Assembly: GCA_964019425.1 (NCBI GenBank)
Contig: OZ025828.1
Location: forward strand, 1 to 64,000
DNA from: Flectonema sp. DT1601
Taxonomy: Eukaryota; Euglenozoa; Diplonemea; Diplonemida; Diplonemidae
Direction of reading: 5' to 3'
Length of the DNA: 64,000 nucleotides
Shown here: one piece after another, positions 21,596 through 31,114 of the stretch
How positions within the stretch are numbered: the first letter of the stretch is position 1
Layout: the number at the start of each line of letters is the position of its first letter
Translations under genes and position numbers: made by a program
The notes under the pieces: model-generated
Told to the model about the DNA's origin: nothing
The model's input: the letters and a program-made list of their open reading frames with translations, nothing else
Databases searched by the model: none

Positions 21596-22339
21596 CTAAT
21601 CATCTTGAAGAATCCGTTTGTTTTTTATCTTTGATGGCTTACGCTTCTCATTTGCTTGTCCATCTTGAAGTCGTTTCTTCTTACGAAGTTTTAAGACTGG
21701 AGTAGAACTCTCCTGAGTAACCTTTTCTATTAAAGATGATGAATTGTCTGGATCAGTTGTGATTCCAACAGAAGGAATGTCAATAGAATTTAGTTCATAC
21801 TTATCAGTGTTTGTTGAGTCACTTTCAGCTGATTGAATTCTAGTTCGTAATTCCATGAGTAGACATCCTAATCGATTCTTTCCTGTGTCATCACCACCAT
21901 TACCCCAGTAGTGATCTCTGTGAGTCTCTTCGATTATTATTGCCTTGTTGGTGTTTAGTAGTATTTTATTAAGTTCAGAATTCTGAGTAAACTTTGCAAG
22001 TAGAGCTTTTCTCATTACATCTTCCTTCACAACTTCCCAGTCCTTTCTCAAGGGACGCTTTCGATCTCTTCCTAACCGAGCTGCTTCAGATGCTCCTTTT
22101 GAATGAAACACATCCAGATAGTCTTTTTTACTTCCTTCAAACTTCATTGCCTGAAAGTAGTGTTCGGTAGTTGGCCAACGCAAGCCATCGATATGCACTG
22201 AGTGTTTTGAGAAGTTAGAAAAACAGCCGTGTTCTCCTCTTGTTGAATAGAAACGAATTTCATTCTCCATTTTGTGAAACTTATCAAAACAATATTTTAA
22301 TTTATGGACGTATCGTTTATTGTGGACACCACACCACAT
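21596..22339 (-). CDS. NADAR/YbiA-family protein (ADP-ribose N-glycosidase-like)
   Basis: The NADAR domain begins at IRFYSTRGEHGCFSNFS and includes the family motifs WPTTEHYFQAMKF and the closing RDHYWGNGGDDTGKNRLGCLLMELR, so the whole fold (about 145 residues) is present. NADAR proteins act on N-glycosidic bonds: YbiA-like forms on riboflavin-pathway intermediates, and others are reported to remove ADP-ribose from guanine in nucleic acid. A basic, probably disordered tail of about 80 residues (LKLRKKKRLQDGQANEKRK) looks like a nuclear or nucleic-acid-binding extension. The ORF starts at 22339, but the ATG at 22270 lies just before the domain and may be the real start. It lies about 355 bp downstream of the ADPRM-like gene, another ADP-ribose enzyme. 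Confidence 0.9.
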   Translation of the reverse strand: MWCGVHNKRYVHKLKYCFDKFHKMENEIRFYSTRGEHGCFSNFSKHSVHIDGLRWPTTEHYFQAMKFEGSKKDYLDVFHSKGASEAARLGRDRKRPLRKDWEVVKEDVMRKALLAKFTQNSELNKILLNTNKAIIIEETHRDHYWGNGGDDTGKNRLGCLLMELRTRIQSAESDSTNTDKYELNSIDIPSVGITTDPDNSSSLIEKVTQESSTPVLKLRKKKRLQDGQANEKRKPSKIKNKRILQDD

Positions 22340-22694
22340 GCTAACGTTTCTTCAGCTTACTGCGCTCGAATTTACTGAAGAGGAGTGAAATATAAAACAA
22401 AAGAAACTTTTCTCAAACGATAACTTTGAACGGATGACAACAATCAAAAGGGAGCAGCTAAACTACCTCTCGTCGCTTCATAACACAACGAAGGATGGTA
22501 GTCACTGAATGCACAAACTCCTCAGTGGGATTCCCTTTTGAACAATCGTTCGTGGAAAGTGAGAAGAAAACAGATAGAAAAGTAAAACGTTGTTTGCTGG
22601 TTACAGTTCAAAGAGAAGCTAACATTTGATTTCACACCTCTCAAAGGAAGTGATTCTCTCTTTGTAACAGACATAAAGGGAGCCGCTAATAAGA
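22340..22694. other. Intergenic between ADPRM-like and NADAR genes
   Basis: 355 bp with no supported open frame or RNA structure. The short antisense and sense frames here have no motif. Confidence 0.55.
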
Positions 22695-23807
22695 TCATCT
22701 CGTAATCTTAAAAACAGTTTGCGGTAACTCAATATCTCCTTTACTAATAACAGTAACAGTCGCATGCTTCTTTGAAGCTTCGAGTGTGATAGTGAGGTAC
22801 CGAAAGGGATCATCTGATTCTAAAGGAGAGGGTACTGTGATAAAAGGAATTTGGTTTTCAACAGTAAAACCACCACCGTGATCATGACCTGAAAGGTACA
22901 AGGCAACTACTCCACTTCCGTGTGAATCAATAAGTGATTGAGTTGATTCATAATCCCACATTAAATTTTCATCGAGGGCAGCAGAAGGATGGATTGGAAT
23001 ATGAGAAGTGATAACAACCCATTCTCCATTCCTCTTGGCGGATTGTAACTCTTGCATCAGCCATCGCTTTTGATTTAAACCCAAGCCACCATTTAAAGGA
23101 GTAAATCTTCGTTGTTTACCAACGAGATCCTTCAACCAAACATTTGCTCCTGGAGTCATATTACCATCTGAAAGATTCGGGTTATTCTTAACAAGGTAAC
23201 GAATAGCCTGCTCAGTTAACTCTGAAGATTTGGCTCCGATAACCGAGACGGCATAACTGTCTAGTCTGATGAGACGCCACTTCTCAGATATCTTTTCACT
23301 ACTTTCAGTTGAGTACCCAAGGCTTTCTTCAAGCATACTACGAGGAAAGTTATAAAGTTCATGATTACCTGTTAAGTGTCTCCAAGGTAAGTTTGATTGT
23401 TGCATCATTGATTGTATAGTAGTGAGCGCTGCTGATGATGTTCCGTGTTTAGCATTCCATCCATCAACTGTGTCACCGAGATTTATAACGACCTTGGGTT
23501 TTGGTTCCTGAGACCAGTTTTTAATTGCATTACTCAGAACTGATAACGGCCAACGATATCTTCTCATGACGGTACCCGAATAGTCCCATCCATCATCTCT
23601 GTCAGCATATTGCAAGTCAGCAATAACTCCAATTCTAATTAATTCACCCCCCGTGTCATTCACACCGCTGGGCTTCATGTGTTTTTTCCTTCCCTTTGCT
23701 GCCCAGCTGTTCACCATCAACATCATCACCGACACACATGATAAAATAATATATATCGCATTACCACGCCATCTGCTTTTTTGCTTCCGCCTGGGCGGTG
23801 GTCCCAT
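22695..23807 (-). CDS. ADPRM-like Mn2+-dependent ADP-ribose/CDP-alcohol diphosphatase, membrane-anchored
   Basis: A 370-residue calcineurin-like metallophosphoesterase. Metal-binding motifs in order: VIADLQYADRDDG, NLGDTVDGWNAKHG, LTGNHELYNF, ITSHIPIHP and SGHDHGGG. The ADLQYAD...DG, GDxxDGxNA and GNHExYNF signatures are those of the ADPRM family, which hydrolyses ADP-ribose, ADP-ribose cyclic phosphate and CDP-alcohols to nucleoside monophosphates. Unlike the usual soluble enzyme, it has a basic N-terminus and a hydrophobic segment at about 16-35 (NAIYIILSCVSVMMLMVNSW), suggesting a type II membrane anchor. The start ATG at 23807 is the first in frame. Family assignment is strong; substrate is by homology. 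It is directly upstream of the NADAR gene. Confidence 0.9.
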   Translation of the reverse strand: MGPPPRRKQKSRWRGNAIYIILSCVSVMMLMVNSWAAKGRKKHMKPSGVNDTGGELIRIGVIADLQYADRDDGWDYSGTVMRRYRWPLSVLSNAIKNWSQEPKPKVVINLGDTVDGWNAKHGTSSAALTTIQSMMQQSNLPWRHLTGNHELYNFPRSMLEESLGYSTESSEKISEKWRLIRLDSYAVSVIGAKSSELTEQAIRYLVKNNPNLSDGNMTPGANVWLKDLVGKQRRFTPLNGGLGLNQKRWLMQELQSAKRNGEWVVITSHIPIHPSAALDENLMWDYESTQSLIDSHGSGVVALYLSGHDHGGGFTVENQIPFITVPSPLESDDPFRYLTITLEASKKHATVTVISKGDIELPQTVFKITR

Positions 23808-23923
23808 CTACATCTGAGGTACTGAGTGAGATAAATAAAATAAAGAAAACTAATGTAATTATTCACTTTGATCAAAACAGCGCTTCACAGAAGTGAATTC
23901 ACGTTTCTATTTAAGTTATAAAG

Positions 23924-26900
23924 TTAAAGATTGAGACTGTAATTAGTGTCTTGTGTTTCCAACATTGGACTGCTTTCTGATCGTCTCTTTCGAATATACC
24001 CCAGAAGTGAGTCTCTCATAATTTGATTTTGTATCTCCTCAACGTATTGTTTAGTTCGATAAGGATTTAACTGGTCGTGTGGTTCTCTTTGTTGACGAGT
24101 TTGCTTTTTTGTTGTCGTCGTGACTGTTAATTTTGTATTTTCATCGAGTTTCTGTTGAAGACGTCCCTTCAAAGCAATCGCCAGGAGCATATCATCATCA
24201 GACTCATCGAGTGAGTCACTAAATGCTGTGATGTTTTGTAACTCAACTGTTGTTATGGAAGCTGACTCCCAAACACTTTTCACGACCTCTTGAAGACCAG
24301 CTACAGTAATTGGATTGTCATTTAGCTTTATACTTTTTAAGATACGAGATTCTCTAATTATGTCCGCTACTTTAGTTACTCCAGAGTCGCTTACATGAAG
24401 ACCACTCAAATCAATGTCGGTGACAAATTGATTTCCTGACAGACAATAGCGAAGTAAGTCGCAGACGGTGTTTCCTTCACAATGTTCTAAGTAAGGAACA
24501 ATAATACCTTCAGTGTTGATGTTTGATTCTCTCGCACCCAACAACTGCTGCACTGCCAGCATAGGCAACGAAGCAAATTGAGTACTGTGACCTAATCTCT
24601 TATTGCACTTCTCACTTACGTTAATACCTTCTGATAGAACTTGTCGGATGTTGCAGCCGCTGCTTTCAATGATGTTAGAGAGAGTGTCGATATCATTGTC
24701 TAGTAGATCTGTATTTAAAGAAATATCGAGTGTGTTTAGTGATTTGTGACCAGATATTCCTTTAGCTATTTCTATCATCACCTTCTTCCCTAAAGAACAG
24801 CTTCTAAAGAGAGCAGTTTTAACATAACCCGACTTACTAATTCCAGAGACTGCTGCTGTCTGTAACTGTTGGTCGGTATGACCAGAAAGGTCAACTTCTG
24901 TGATAGAGGGATTGTTGTCCAGAAGCCCAAGAACATCCGACTTGATTGAAGAAGAATAACAATTCAAACAGCTGATATTTAATATGAGTTGAGAAGTTGA
25001 GATACTAATTCTATTATCAGACACGTCTACTTTAGTTAGAGATTGTTTCTCTCTCAATATCTCAACTATTGCTAGTCCGCCTGCTTCGTGTAAATGATTG
25101 CCTGAAAGCAAAAGTGTAGTCAGTGGAGGAGCGGTTGGTGCCAATAACGCTTTTTGAAGTTCAATCGCACTTTCAGCATTCAAGTCATTATTTCGTATTG
25201 ATAACGTGTGTAAACATTCTTCTGCAGTCTGCAACCACTGACATAAGTGTGTTACCCCGACGTGGGTTATCAAATTCCCATCCAAGTTCAATTCCTGCAA
25301 ACGACAATTTCCGATTAAGACATCTGATAGAGTACCAGCTAATTTATCAGTTATTCTGTGGTGGTCACTTAGTTTTGATAAATTTGCAACGAGAAGTCCT
25401 TTATCACTATTCGACAGGCGGGTTATTATTTCTTTCACGCTGGGCTCTAATAAATTGAGATCGACAGCGACGTCTAAATCATCTCTGAGATTGTAGGGAA
25501 TGCTCTTGTTACCAGCAACCTCAAGAGTGGTGACGGAGTTATTAAAACGAAGAGCTCTCAGTAAAGCCATTCCTCCTTCTTCAGCAATGTGATTATGAGA
25601 AAGGTTAATCGATCGAATGATTGAATTCTCTGTCATATACTTCGCAACACAACAAGCTCCTTTATCACGTAAAGCATTAGCTGAGATATTGACTGAAGTG
25701 ATGTGTTCGTTATGTTGCAATACGTTACAAAGGATTGCTGCTCCGTCGTGTCCAAGAGTTCGACCGATCGTTGTTTCTTTGCTTCTATCAGAAATACTAA
25801 AATCAAGTTGTACTAATGTCCTGTCGTATGTCTTTGGACTGCTGATATCTAATTTAGGAATAATCCTTTTGAGAACTAATGGAAGTCTATTTAAAAGTGA
25901 CTCCGTCTCCACTTGATCAACAAGCTTGGTTGAGATCCCACAGTCTGTTAGTATAATGTGCTGAACTACATCTGTCTTTTCCAATCCTTGCAAAAGGCGT
26001 TTGGCTCCGTCGTCTCCAATTTTATTTTTAGATAAGTTGATTGCCGTCAGTGAAGTTGTCGACTCAATTAATTCCGCCAAAGGAATACATCCTTCTGGTC
26101 CAATGTGATTATTTGAGAAGTCGAGTAGCTTTACATTTGAATTCCGTTGGAGAGCTTCCGCAACGATAATGGCCGCCATGTTATTGAAATATCCCCTTCC
26201 TGGTTCTCTACCAGCGCCATCTCTCCCTTGAAAGCTGAGTGATGTAAGAGTCGGATCGTTTGATAAGATTCGAGGAAGTGATTGTTTAAAAGTAACTGGT
26301 TGACAATTAAGTGACAGCGCTGCTCTCAAACGGCAATTCCACGACGGAGAAACAGAACAACTGCTCACATCTAATTGAGTTACGGTACTGCTCTCTTCAA
26401 GTGCTGCAAACAGAATCTCCGCACCGCCATCTGAAAATGAATTGTTAGAAAGAACAACAGTTTTAAGTGACGGTGCTGACCTTACTAAAGGAGAGAACAC
26501 TTCCTGGATATCAATCTCTTCAAGACCTGTTTCAATGAATGCGATTGAAGTCAATGATGGAGTGCACAACTTACTAACGATACTCGCGACGTTTAATCCT
26601 TTAAACAATCTTGTTGCACTGAATGATTGTATTTGACTACACCTCAAACCATTACCAGTTATTGCTGAAGCAAGTCTTTCAACACTTGATAACTTACATA
26701 CTTCAGGGTCCATGTAATCGTATGTCAGATTTATAGAATCTACAAGTGAGCCAGAGTTACCTTCCAATTCGAGTATACAGCGTTTGAGTTGAACTGGAAA
26801 AGTATTCAACTGAAGTCTTTTGTTAATTTGGTTTTGAATATCGAGAGATACATTCGTCCCTTCCAACAAACACTCCTGCAATGAACTGTTTTCTAGGAAT

Positions 26901-27247
26901 TCAATTAATATTTGATTCACAACTTCTGATGTTATTTTGATGTTGTTCGACAAGTTCAACGTCCGCAATGTTTTATTTGCGAGTAGTCCCTTCGCGAGAG
27001 ATAGGAAACCTTCTTCTCCGATATCATTGTCTTCCAAATTCAGTCGTAAAAGACTTCTATTCACCCCCAGTTCAATTCCCAGTGGAATAACATCGCTATC
27101 AGTAAAATTGTGCTTCGCACAGGAAAGTCGTTTCATGTCATCCTGTATTCGAGTGAGCATCGCACATTCGTTAAATGGTTCCGAAATAGATGACTGCTTC
27201 ATCCGACCTAAACCTGAACAATAAATAAGATCACGAGTTGCTATCAT
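23924..27247 (-). CDS. Large leucine-rich-repeat protein (ribonuclease-inhibitor type)
   Basis: 1107 residues made almost wholly of RI-type LRRs of about 28 residues, with the pattern LxxLNLSxNxIxxxGAxxLxxxL (for example SLTAINLSKNKIGDDGAKRLLQGL and SIRSINLSHNHIAEEGGMALLRAL). The repeats are arranged in several blocks separated by less regular 30-60 residue linkers. The C-terminal 90 residues are charged, Gln-rich and probably coiled or disordered. There is no signal peptide, TM segment, NACHT or kinase domain, so it is probably a cytosolic scaffold. Similar LRR-only proteins are common in flagellated protists, often on the cytoskeleton, but that is only a possibility here. The ATG at 27247 is the first; an in-frame Met at residue 16 is an alternative. 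Confidence 0.9.
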   Translation of the reverse strand: MIATRDLIYCSGLGRMKQSSISEPFNECAMLTRIQDDMKRLSCAKHNFTDSDVIPLGIELGVNRSLLRLNLEDNDIGEEGFLSLAKGLLANKTLRTLNLSNNIKITSEVVNQILIEFLENSSLQECLLEGTNVSLDIQNQINKRLQLNTFPVQLKRCILELEGNSGSLVDSINLTYDYMDPEVCKLSSVERLASAITGNGLRCSQIQSFSATRLFKGLNVASIVSKLCTPSLTSIAFIETGLEEIDIQEVFSPLVRSAPSLKTVVLSNNSFSDGGAEILFAALEESSTVTQLDVSSCSVSPSWNCRLRAALSLNCQPVTFKQSLPRILSNDPTLTSLSFQGRDGAGREPGRGYFNNMAAIIVAEALQRNSNVKLLDFSNNHIGPEGCIPLAELIESTTSLTAINLSKNKIGDDGAKRLLQGLEKTDVVQHIILTDCGISTKLVDQVETESLLNRLPLVLKRIIPKLDISSPKTYDRTLVQLDFSISDRSKETTIGRTLGHDGAAILCNVLQHNEHITSVNISANALRDKGACCVAKYMTENSIIRSINLSHNHIAEEGGMALLRALRFNNSVTTLEVAGNKSIPYNLRDDLDVAVDLNLLEPSVKEIITRLSNSDKGLLVANLSKLSDHHRITDKLAGTLSDVLIGNCRLQELNLDGNLITHVGVTHLCQWLQTAEECLHTLSIRNNDLNAESAIELQKALLAPTAPPLTTLLLSGNHLHEAGGLAIVEILREKQSLTKVDVSDNRISISTSQLILNISCLNCYSSSIKSDVLGLLDNNPSITEVDLSGHTDQQLQTAAVSGISKSGYVKTALFRSCSLGKKVMIEIAKGISGHKSLNTLDISLNTDLLDNDIDTLSNIIESSGCNIRQVLSEGINVSEKCNKRLGHSTQFASLPMLAVQQLLGARESNINTEGIIVPYLEHCEGNTVCDLLRYCLSGNQFVTDIDLSGLHVSDSGVTKVADIIRESRILKSIKLNDNPITVAGLQEVVKSVWESASITTVELQNITAFSDSLDESDDDMLLAIALKGRLQQKLDENTKLTVTTTTKKQTRQQREPHDQLNPYRTKQYVEEIQNQIMRDSLLGYIRKRRSESSPMLETQDTNYSLNL

Positions 27248-27716
27248 AAACGTTGCTAAAGTAGACGTAACTGACTGAGTGTCACATTTCTTTCGAAAAG
27301 CGCAAGAGGTACCACAAGGGGGTTATTTTACTTTCACTTTTCTCACCGAATTTTCTTTTTTCTTTTCCCCATGCAGAGCCGCAAAGGTAGAAAAAAAAAA
27401 GAAATGAAAAAAAAAAATATAAAAAAGTACTCCCCTGAGACGTCTCAAAACTGTCAAGTTTGAGAGTCTGGTAAGCTGTGAAGAAACAGAAAAAAACATT
27501 CTTTTACAAATAATAAACACAATGCTGGTTGATACTCAGCCTTCAAATGTATTAATTCTAAGTCAGCTCCCAGAAGGTAAACTCAATAAAGTACGAGACA
27601 TGAATAACGTGATCTACTTTGGGACATTGTGAAGATGTCTCATTGCGATAACATCCTTATTGATGCCGTCGTGTTCCTGTTTTATTAATGTTCAGGTTGA
27701 GGTTGGATCTAAATTA
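27248..27716. other. Intergenic between the IQ/TPR and LRR genes
   Basis: 469 bp, AT-rich, with A/G-rich runs around 27390-27425 that read as pyrimidine tracts on the coding strand upstream of the LRR gene. No gene or RNA recognised. Confidence 0.55.
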
Positions 27717-30700
27717 TTAAAGTAAGTCAGTAAAAAGTAATACCTCAGTTAGAATAGGATTGCTTAAGAACGTTCTCTTGTCACGTCTTTCTTTCGAGAG
27801 AGCTCTAAATCGAGTATTGAAGGCTCGCTTCTCAGGAGATAGTTGAGATAGCCATTCTCTGAAAGCTTTTTGAATAACACAAACAGCAGACATCGCTCGT
27901 TGATAGTCTTTTTGAGCAGCTTCCCTGACATGTTGTTTGCGCCACTCGTTGTTGATGTCTCTGATGCCGGAGTACGTTGAGAAATTCTCGCGGATGTATT
28001 CCTGAGCATGTCTGCTGATTTGTCGCATTTTCTGTTGACGGCATTCCTCCATAAATTGGTTTGCTGCCGGTAGTTTTGGTCGTCTGATAGCATCCTCCAA
28101 TTCCATTTGGTACTGACGCTGTTTTCCTTCAAAGATAGCTGAAAACTCACCGTCTTCTTCATGACAGATATATGAACGTCCGTAACTTTCAGATCGGATT
28201 AGGTTGCGGAGTTCTCGACATTTCTCGACGCGACCTCTGCTAAAGTGACCCCTCACTAGTCTCTGAATGAGGATCGCCGCATTCCAGTCAACCATTCTAA
28301 GTTGGTCAATTCGTTGTCTTAGTCTCGTGTCAGAAGCTTTTAGTCGACCACTGAACCCTCTCCAGTTCTTTTGAACAGTCTGAGCAGCAGAAGTCTGTTT
28401 TTCAACTGCCGAATGATATTTGCGAGCGACCTCAAGACGTCTTTTTACTCTAAGCCACCAAACTGTTACAGTCCTGACAGCACCTTTCTGATGGTCCTCA
28501 ACAATAACTCGAACTCGTCGCTTTGCCATCAGCATTCTGGCTAGACTTTGAATTCGAGAGGCTGCAAAAAACATCCTTTCTCTCTTCATTTTATCAACTC
28601 TTTTCTTGTTCATGAATTCGTTCAATAGGGATAGAGCGTGTTTTGCTTTGTAGACTCTCCAAGCTCGTTGGAGTACACAGCAACCGTTCACAGCCTGGCG
28701 TTGCTCTCTTGGGGTTAAGTAAAGTCGGAGATTGCAGGTTTTGTTTAGCCACTTCTCTGCGTATTTATTAATAAGGGAGAACTCGCCTTGCTTTTGCCTC
28801 ATTCGGAGGTATTTTTCCTCCATCTTTCTCCGCTCTTCCTTCCGCCTCCAGCAGCACTGAATTCTGTAAGCCGCGCGGTACAGTTTGCGAGCTTTTCGTT
28901 CTTCAGCTTGCCGAAGCATTTCATCCATTTTCTGTTTCTTTTTACGAGTTTCCTCTATTTCTATGGAACGCCTACGTTCTTCATCAGCCTGGAATTCGAT
29001 GTTTCTTAATCTCCTCAATCTGTTTTGTTCAAACTTTGATATGTGAGTGTTCGCTAAGTCCCTCACGGAACCTTTTGGTGATTCTGGCTGCTCTCCCCCC
29101 GTCGGTGACGTTGGAGCAGACGCCGTACGAGGATACTTTCCAAGGAGTTCTCGCTTTAGCTCGGCATAGTCGCGAGGGTTATTTTCAACTCGACGATATA
29201 TAATTGTGTCAGCCATTCCCAAACTACTCTGAGAGCGACTTATCGGAGGATACGACGGCAGAGATGGATCTGTTGGCGGGGTGGCAGCCCTCGAAAGGTG
29301 TCGTCGTTGTTGTGGTGGCTGTGGATGAAGTGGAGGTTGTGGACTTGGTGATGGTACGTCAAAAGTATCAGTTTCTGTTTCCAACTGAGATTTCATTCCA
29401 GGTGGATGAGATGCGAAAGCAGAGAGATCAACAAAAGCTGTATTCCCTTCCCCAACTGGTATTGTTGAAGCTAATATCGTGTCATCTGATGAAGTGAGTT
29501 GTAAGTCATCATCGTGAGAGGCTATCTCGCAAGCAACGTTGCTAAGTTCTAATAGTGTCGTTTGTACGACTTCGTGAGGCAGTTCCTCATCTTCGACAGC
29601 TACACGAGGCTGCTCTACCTGCTGAGGTGATCCAACTCCCGAGAGTGAATTTAACTGAGGAGGCGATTTGATTGTTTCTTCTTCTGGGATTTCAATTAAT
29701 TCCTCCGTCTGTTGGATGAGATGTCCGATAGTAGTGGATTCCGTCAGGCGACTAATTTCAGAAATCTGAGGAATGGCCCTTTTTGAGGAATCCTTCTTCA
29801 GATTTCTGTTGTGATTGGATTCAAATTCTAATATTTCTTCCGATTGCCGAGGGAAGATAATTTGACTTTCGTCCGCTCGCTGGCGTGCTTTTAATTTCTT
29901 TTTACCGTTGGCACTTTTATTGTTCGCCTGCTGCCGTTGAATCCGTTCCCTCTGAGCCCGTTGTCTTATCAAAGCAGATTGTTTGGTGATCGGAGATCCC
30001 TCTCCAAATGTTGCCCCCCCCAAACCTAACTCATCACGACCTGATTGTTGAACAGCTGCAGTTGTTGTTTGAGAAATACGAGGCAGCTTAACTCCAACAT
30101 GAGTGCTGCTGGTACGCCCAGGAGTCGCATTCGCCGCGCGATAAGTTTGCTTCCCAGACTGCTTTGATGGTTTTCTTGAGAAATGTCCTCCGCTTGGCTT
30201 TCGAGAGTTCGGAGCGCGAGGTCTGATTCCGTTGTGGTGGTCAGGCGGACTTCGAGTGTTGCTACGGACTGTGCGAAGGATTCGAATTTTACTCTTCTCA
30301 AGTAATCTCATTGTTGGATGATCAGATGGAAGCATATTCTTAGCGAGTGACATCGCCTGTTCAAATGATGACTCTGAGTGATGTTTCTCTTCACTACTCG
30401 ACATTTGTGCCAGCGCCAGGTTGTGAAATGTAACAATCAAAAGATGTCTTGTTGAAGGATCCTGAGGTAACTTCCTCAACGCTAAAATACTAATTCGACA
30501 TTGAACGATAGCCTCGTCACTCCTTCCAACAGAATTAAGACAAGCACTGTAGTTAGTTAGTGTTGAAGGAGAAGGACCACCACTCACTGTAGTTTCTAAA
30601 CAAATCGCTTCCTTAATAGCATCAATAGCAGACTCGTAGTTACCAATTCTCTTTAAAGCACATCCTTTATTATTTAAAGTGATTGCTTCTAATCGTAGTC

Positions 30701-30887
30701 TACATGTTCTTCCTTCTTCACAGTCTTGGAAATTTGCTGATGCACACATCCCCATTGCTCTGTTTAAAGTATTTATAGCTGCGTCATGGTCGCCATCGTG
30801 TAGGTACGAGATTCCTTGTTTGTTACAATCCTTTATCATTTCTTCTATTTTCGTGAACGGCATCGCACCACCGCTGCTTTCGGTCAT
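27717..30887 (-). CDS. TPR and IQ-motif protein, probable calmodulin-binding scaffold
   Basis: 1056 residues. The N-terminal 190 form about four TPR-like helical hairpins (GISYLHDGDHDAAINTLNRA; LNNKGCALKRIGNYESAIDA; SACLNSVGRSDEAIVQCR). A disordered middle (about 200-620) is rich in Ser, Pro, Gln and Arg, with polyproline (PSPSPQPPLHPQPPQQ). From about 625 it is strongly basic and helical with at least six IQ motifs, including YRIQCCWRRKEER, CCVLQRAWRVYKAK, SRIQSLARMLMAKRR, QTVQKNWRGFSGR, ILIQRLVRGHFSRGR and VCVIQKAFREW. IQ motifs bind calmodulin or related EF-hand light chains, and TPR plus IQ proteins are often axonemal or cytoskeletal. Localisation is inferred, not shown. A possible 35-nt 3' intron was considered and rejected as too short. 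Confidence 0.88.
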   Translation of the reverse strand: MTESSGGAMPFTKIEEMIKDCNKQGISYLHDGDHDAAINTLNRAMGMCASANFQDCEEGRTCRLRLEAITLNNKGCALKRIGNYESAIDAIKEAICLETTVSGGPSPSTLTNYSACLNSVGRSDEAIVQCRISILALRKLPQDPSTRHLLIVTFHNLALAQMSSSEEKHHSESSFEQAMSLAKNMLPSDHPTMRLLEKSKIRILRTVRSNTRSPPDHHNGIRPRAPNSRKPSGGHFSRKPSKQSGKQTYRAANATPGRTSSTHVGVKLPRISQTTTAAVQQSGRDELGLGGATFGEGSPITKQSALIRQRAQRERIQRQQANNKSANGKKKLKARQRADESQIIFPRQSEEILEFESNHNRNLKKDSSKRAIPQISEISRLTESTTIGHLIQQTEELIEIPEEETIKSPPQLNSLSGVGSPQQVEQPRVAVEDEELPHEVVQTTLLELSNVACEIASHDDDLQLTSSDDTILASTIPVGEGNTAFVDLSAFASHPPGMKSQLETETDTFDVPSPSPQPPLHPQPPQQRRHLSRAATPPTDPSLPSYPPISRSQSSLGMADTIIYRRVENNPRDYAELKRELLGKYPRTASAPTSPTGGEQPESPKGSVRDLANTHISKFEQNRLRRLRNIEFQADEERRRSIEIEETRKKKQKMDEMLRQAEERKARKLYRAAYRIQCCWRRKEERRKMEEKYLRMRQKQGEFSLINKYAEKWLNKTCNLRLYLTPREQRQAVNGCCVLQRAWRVYKAKHALSLLNEFMNKKRVDKMKRERMFFAASRIQSLARMLMAKRRVRVIVEDHQKGAVRTVTVWWLRVKRRLEVARKYHSAVEKQTSAAQTVQKNWRGFSGRLKASDTRLRQRIDQLRMVDWNAAILIQRLVRGHFSRGRVEKCRELRNLIRSESYGRSYICHEEDGEFSAIFEGKQRQYQMELEDAIRRPKLPAANQFMEECRQQKMRQISRHAQEYIRENFSTYSGIRDINNEWRKQHVREAAQKDYQRAMSAVCVIQKAFREWLSQLSPEKRAFNTRFRALSKERRDKRTFLSNPILTEVLLFTDLL

Positions 30888-31114
30888 GTTCAGTCCGGGC
30901 TAGTGGCCAACCTATGAGAAGGAACAGATGAATTAACAAACCACTACTTAATAAATTAATAAGAAGAGACTTAGCAAATATGTTGTGACTGTAAGAAAAA
31001 TATAAAATTAAGAAAATAAATAATTCACATTCTATATTTATGTATCCTTAAATAATTCTAATAATATCAGTACAAATGGTAAACATGAATCTAATTAAAC
31101 AGCCTGAGTCGATC

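Noticed and set aside
27690-27732. A 3' intron in the IQ/TPR gene giving an alternative C-terminus
   Set aside because: The only fitting GT-AG pair would make an intron of about 35 nt, far shorter than the others here (57 nt or more); the simple stop is preferred.
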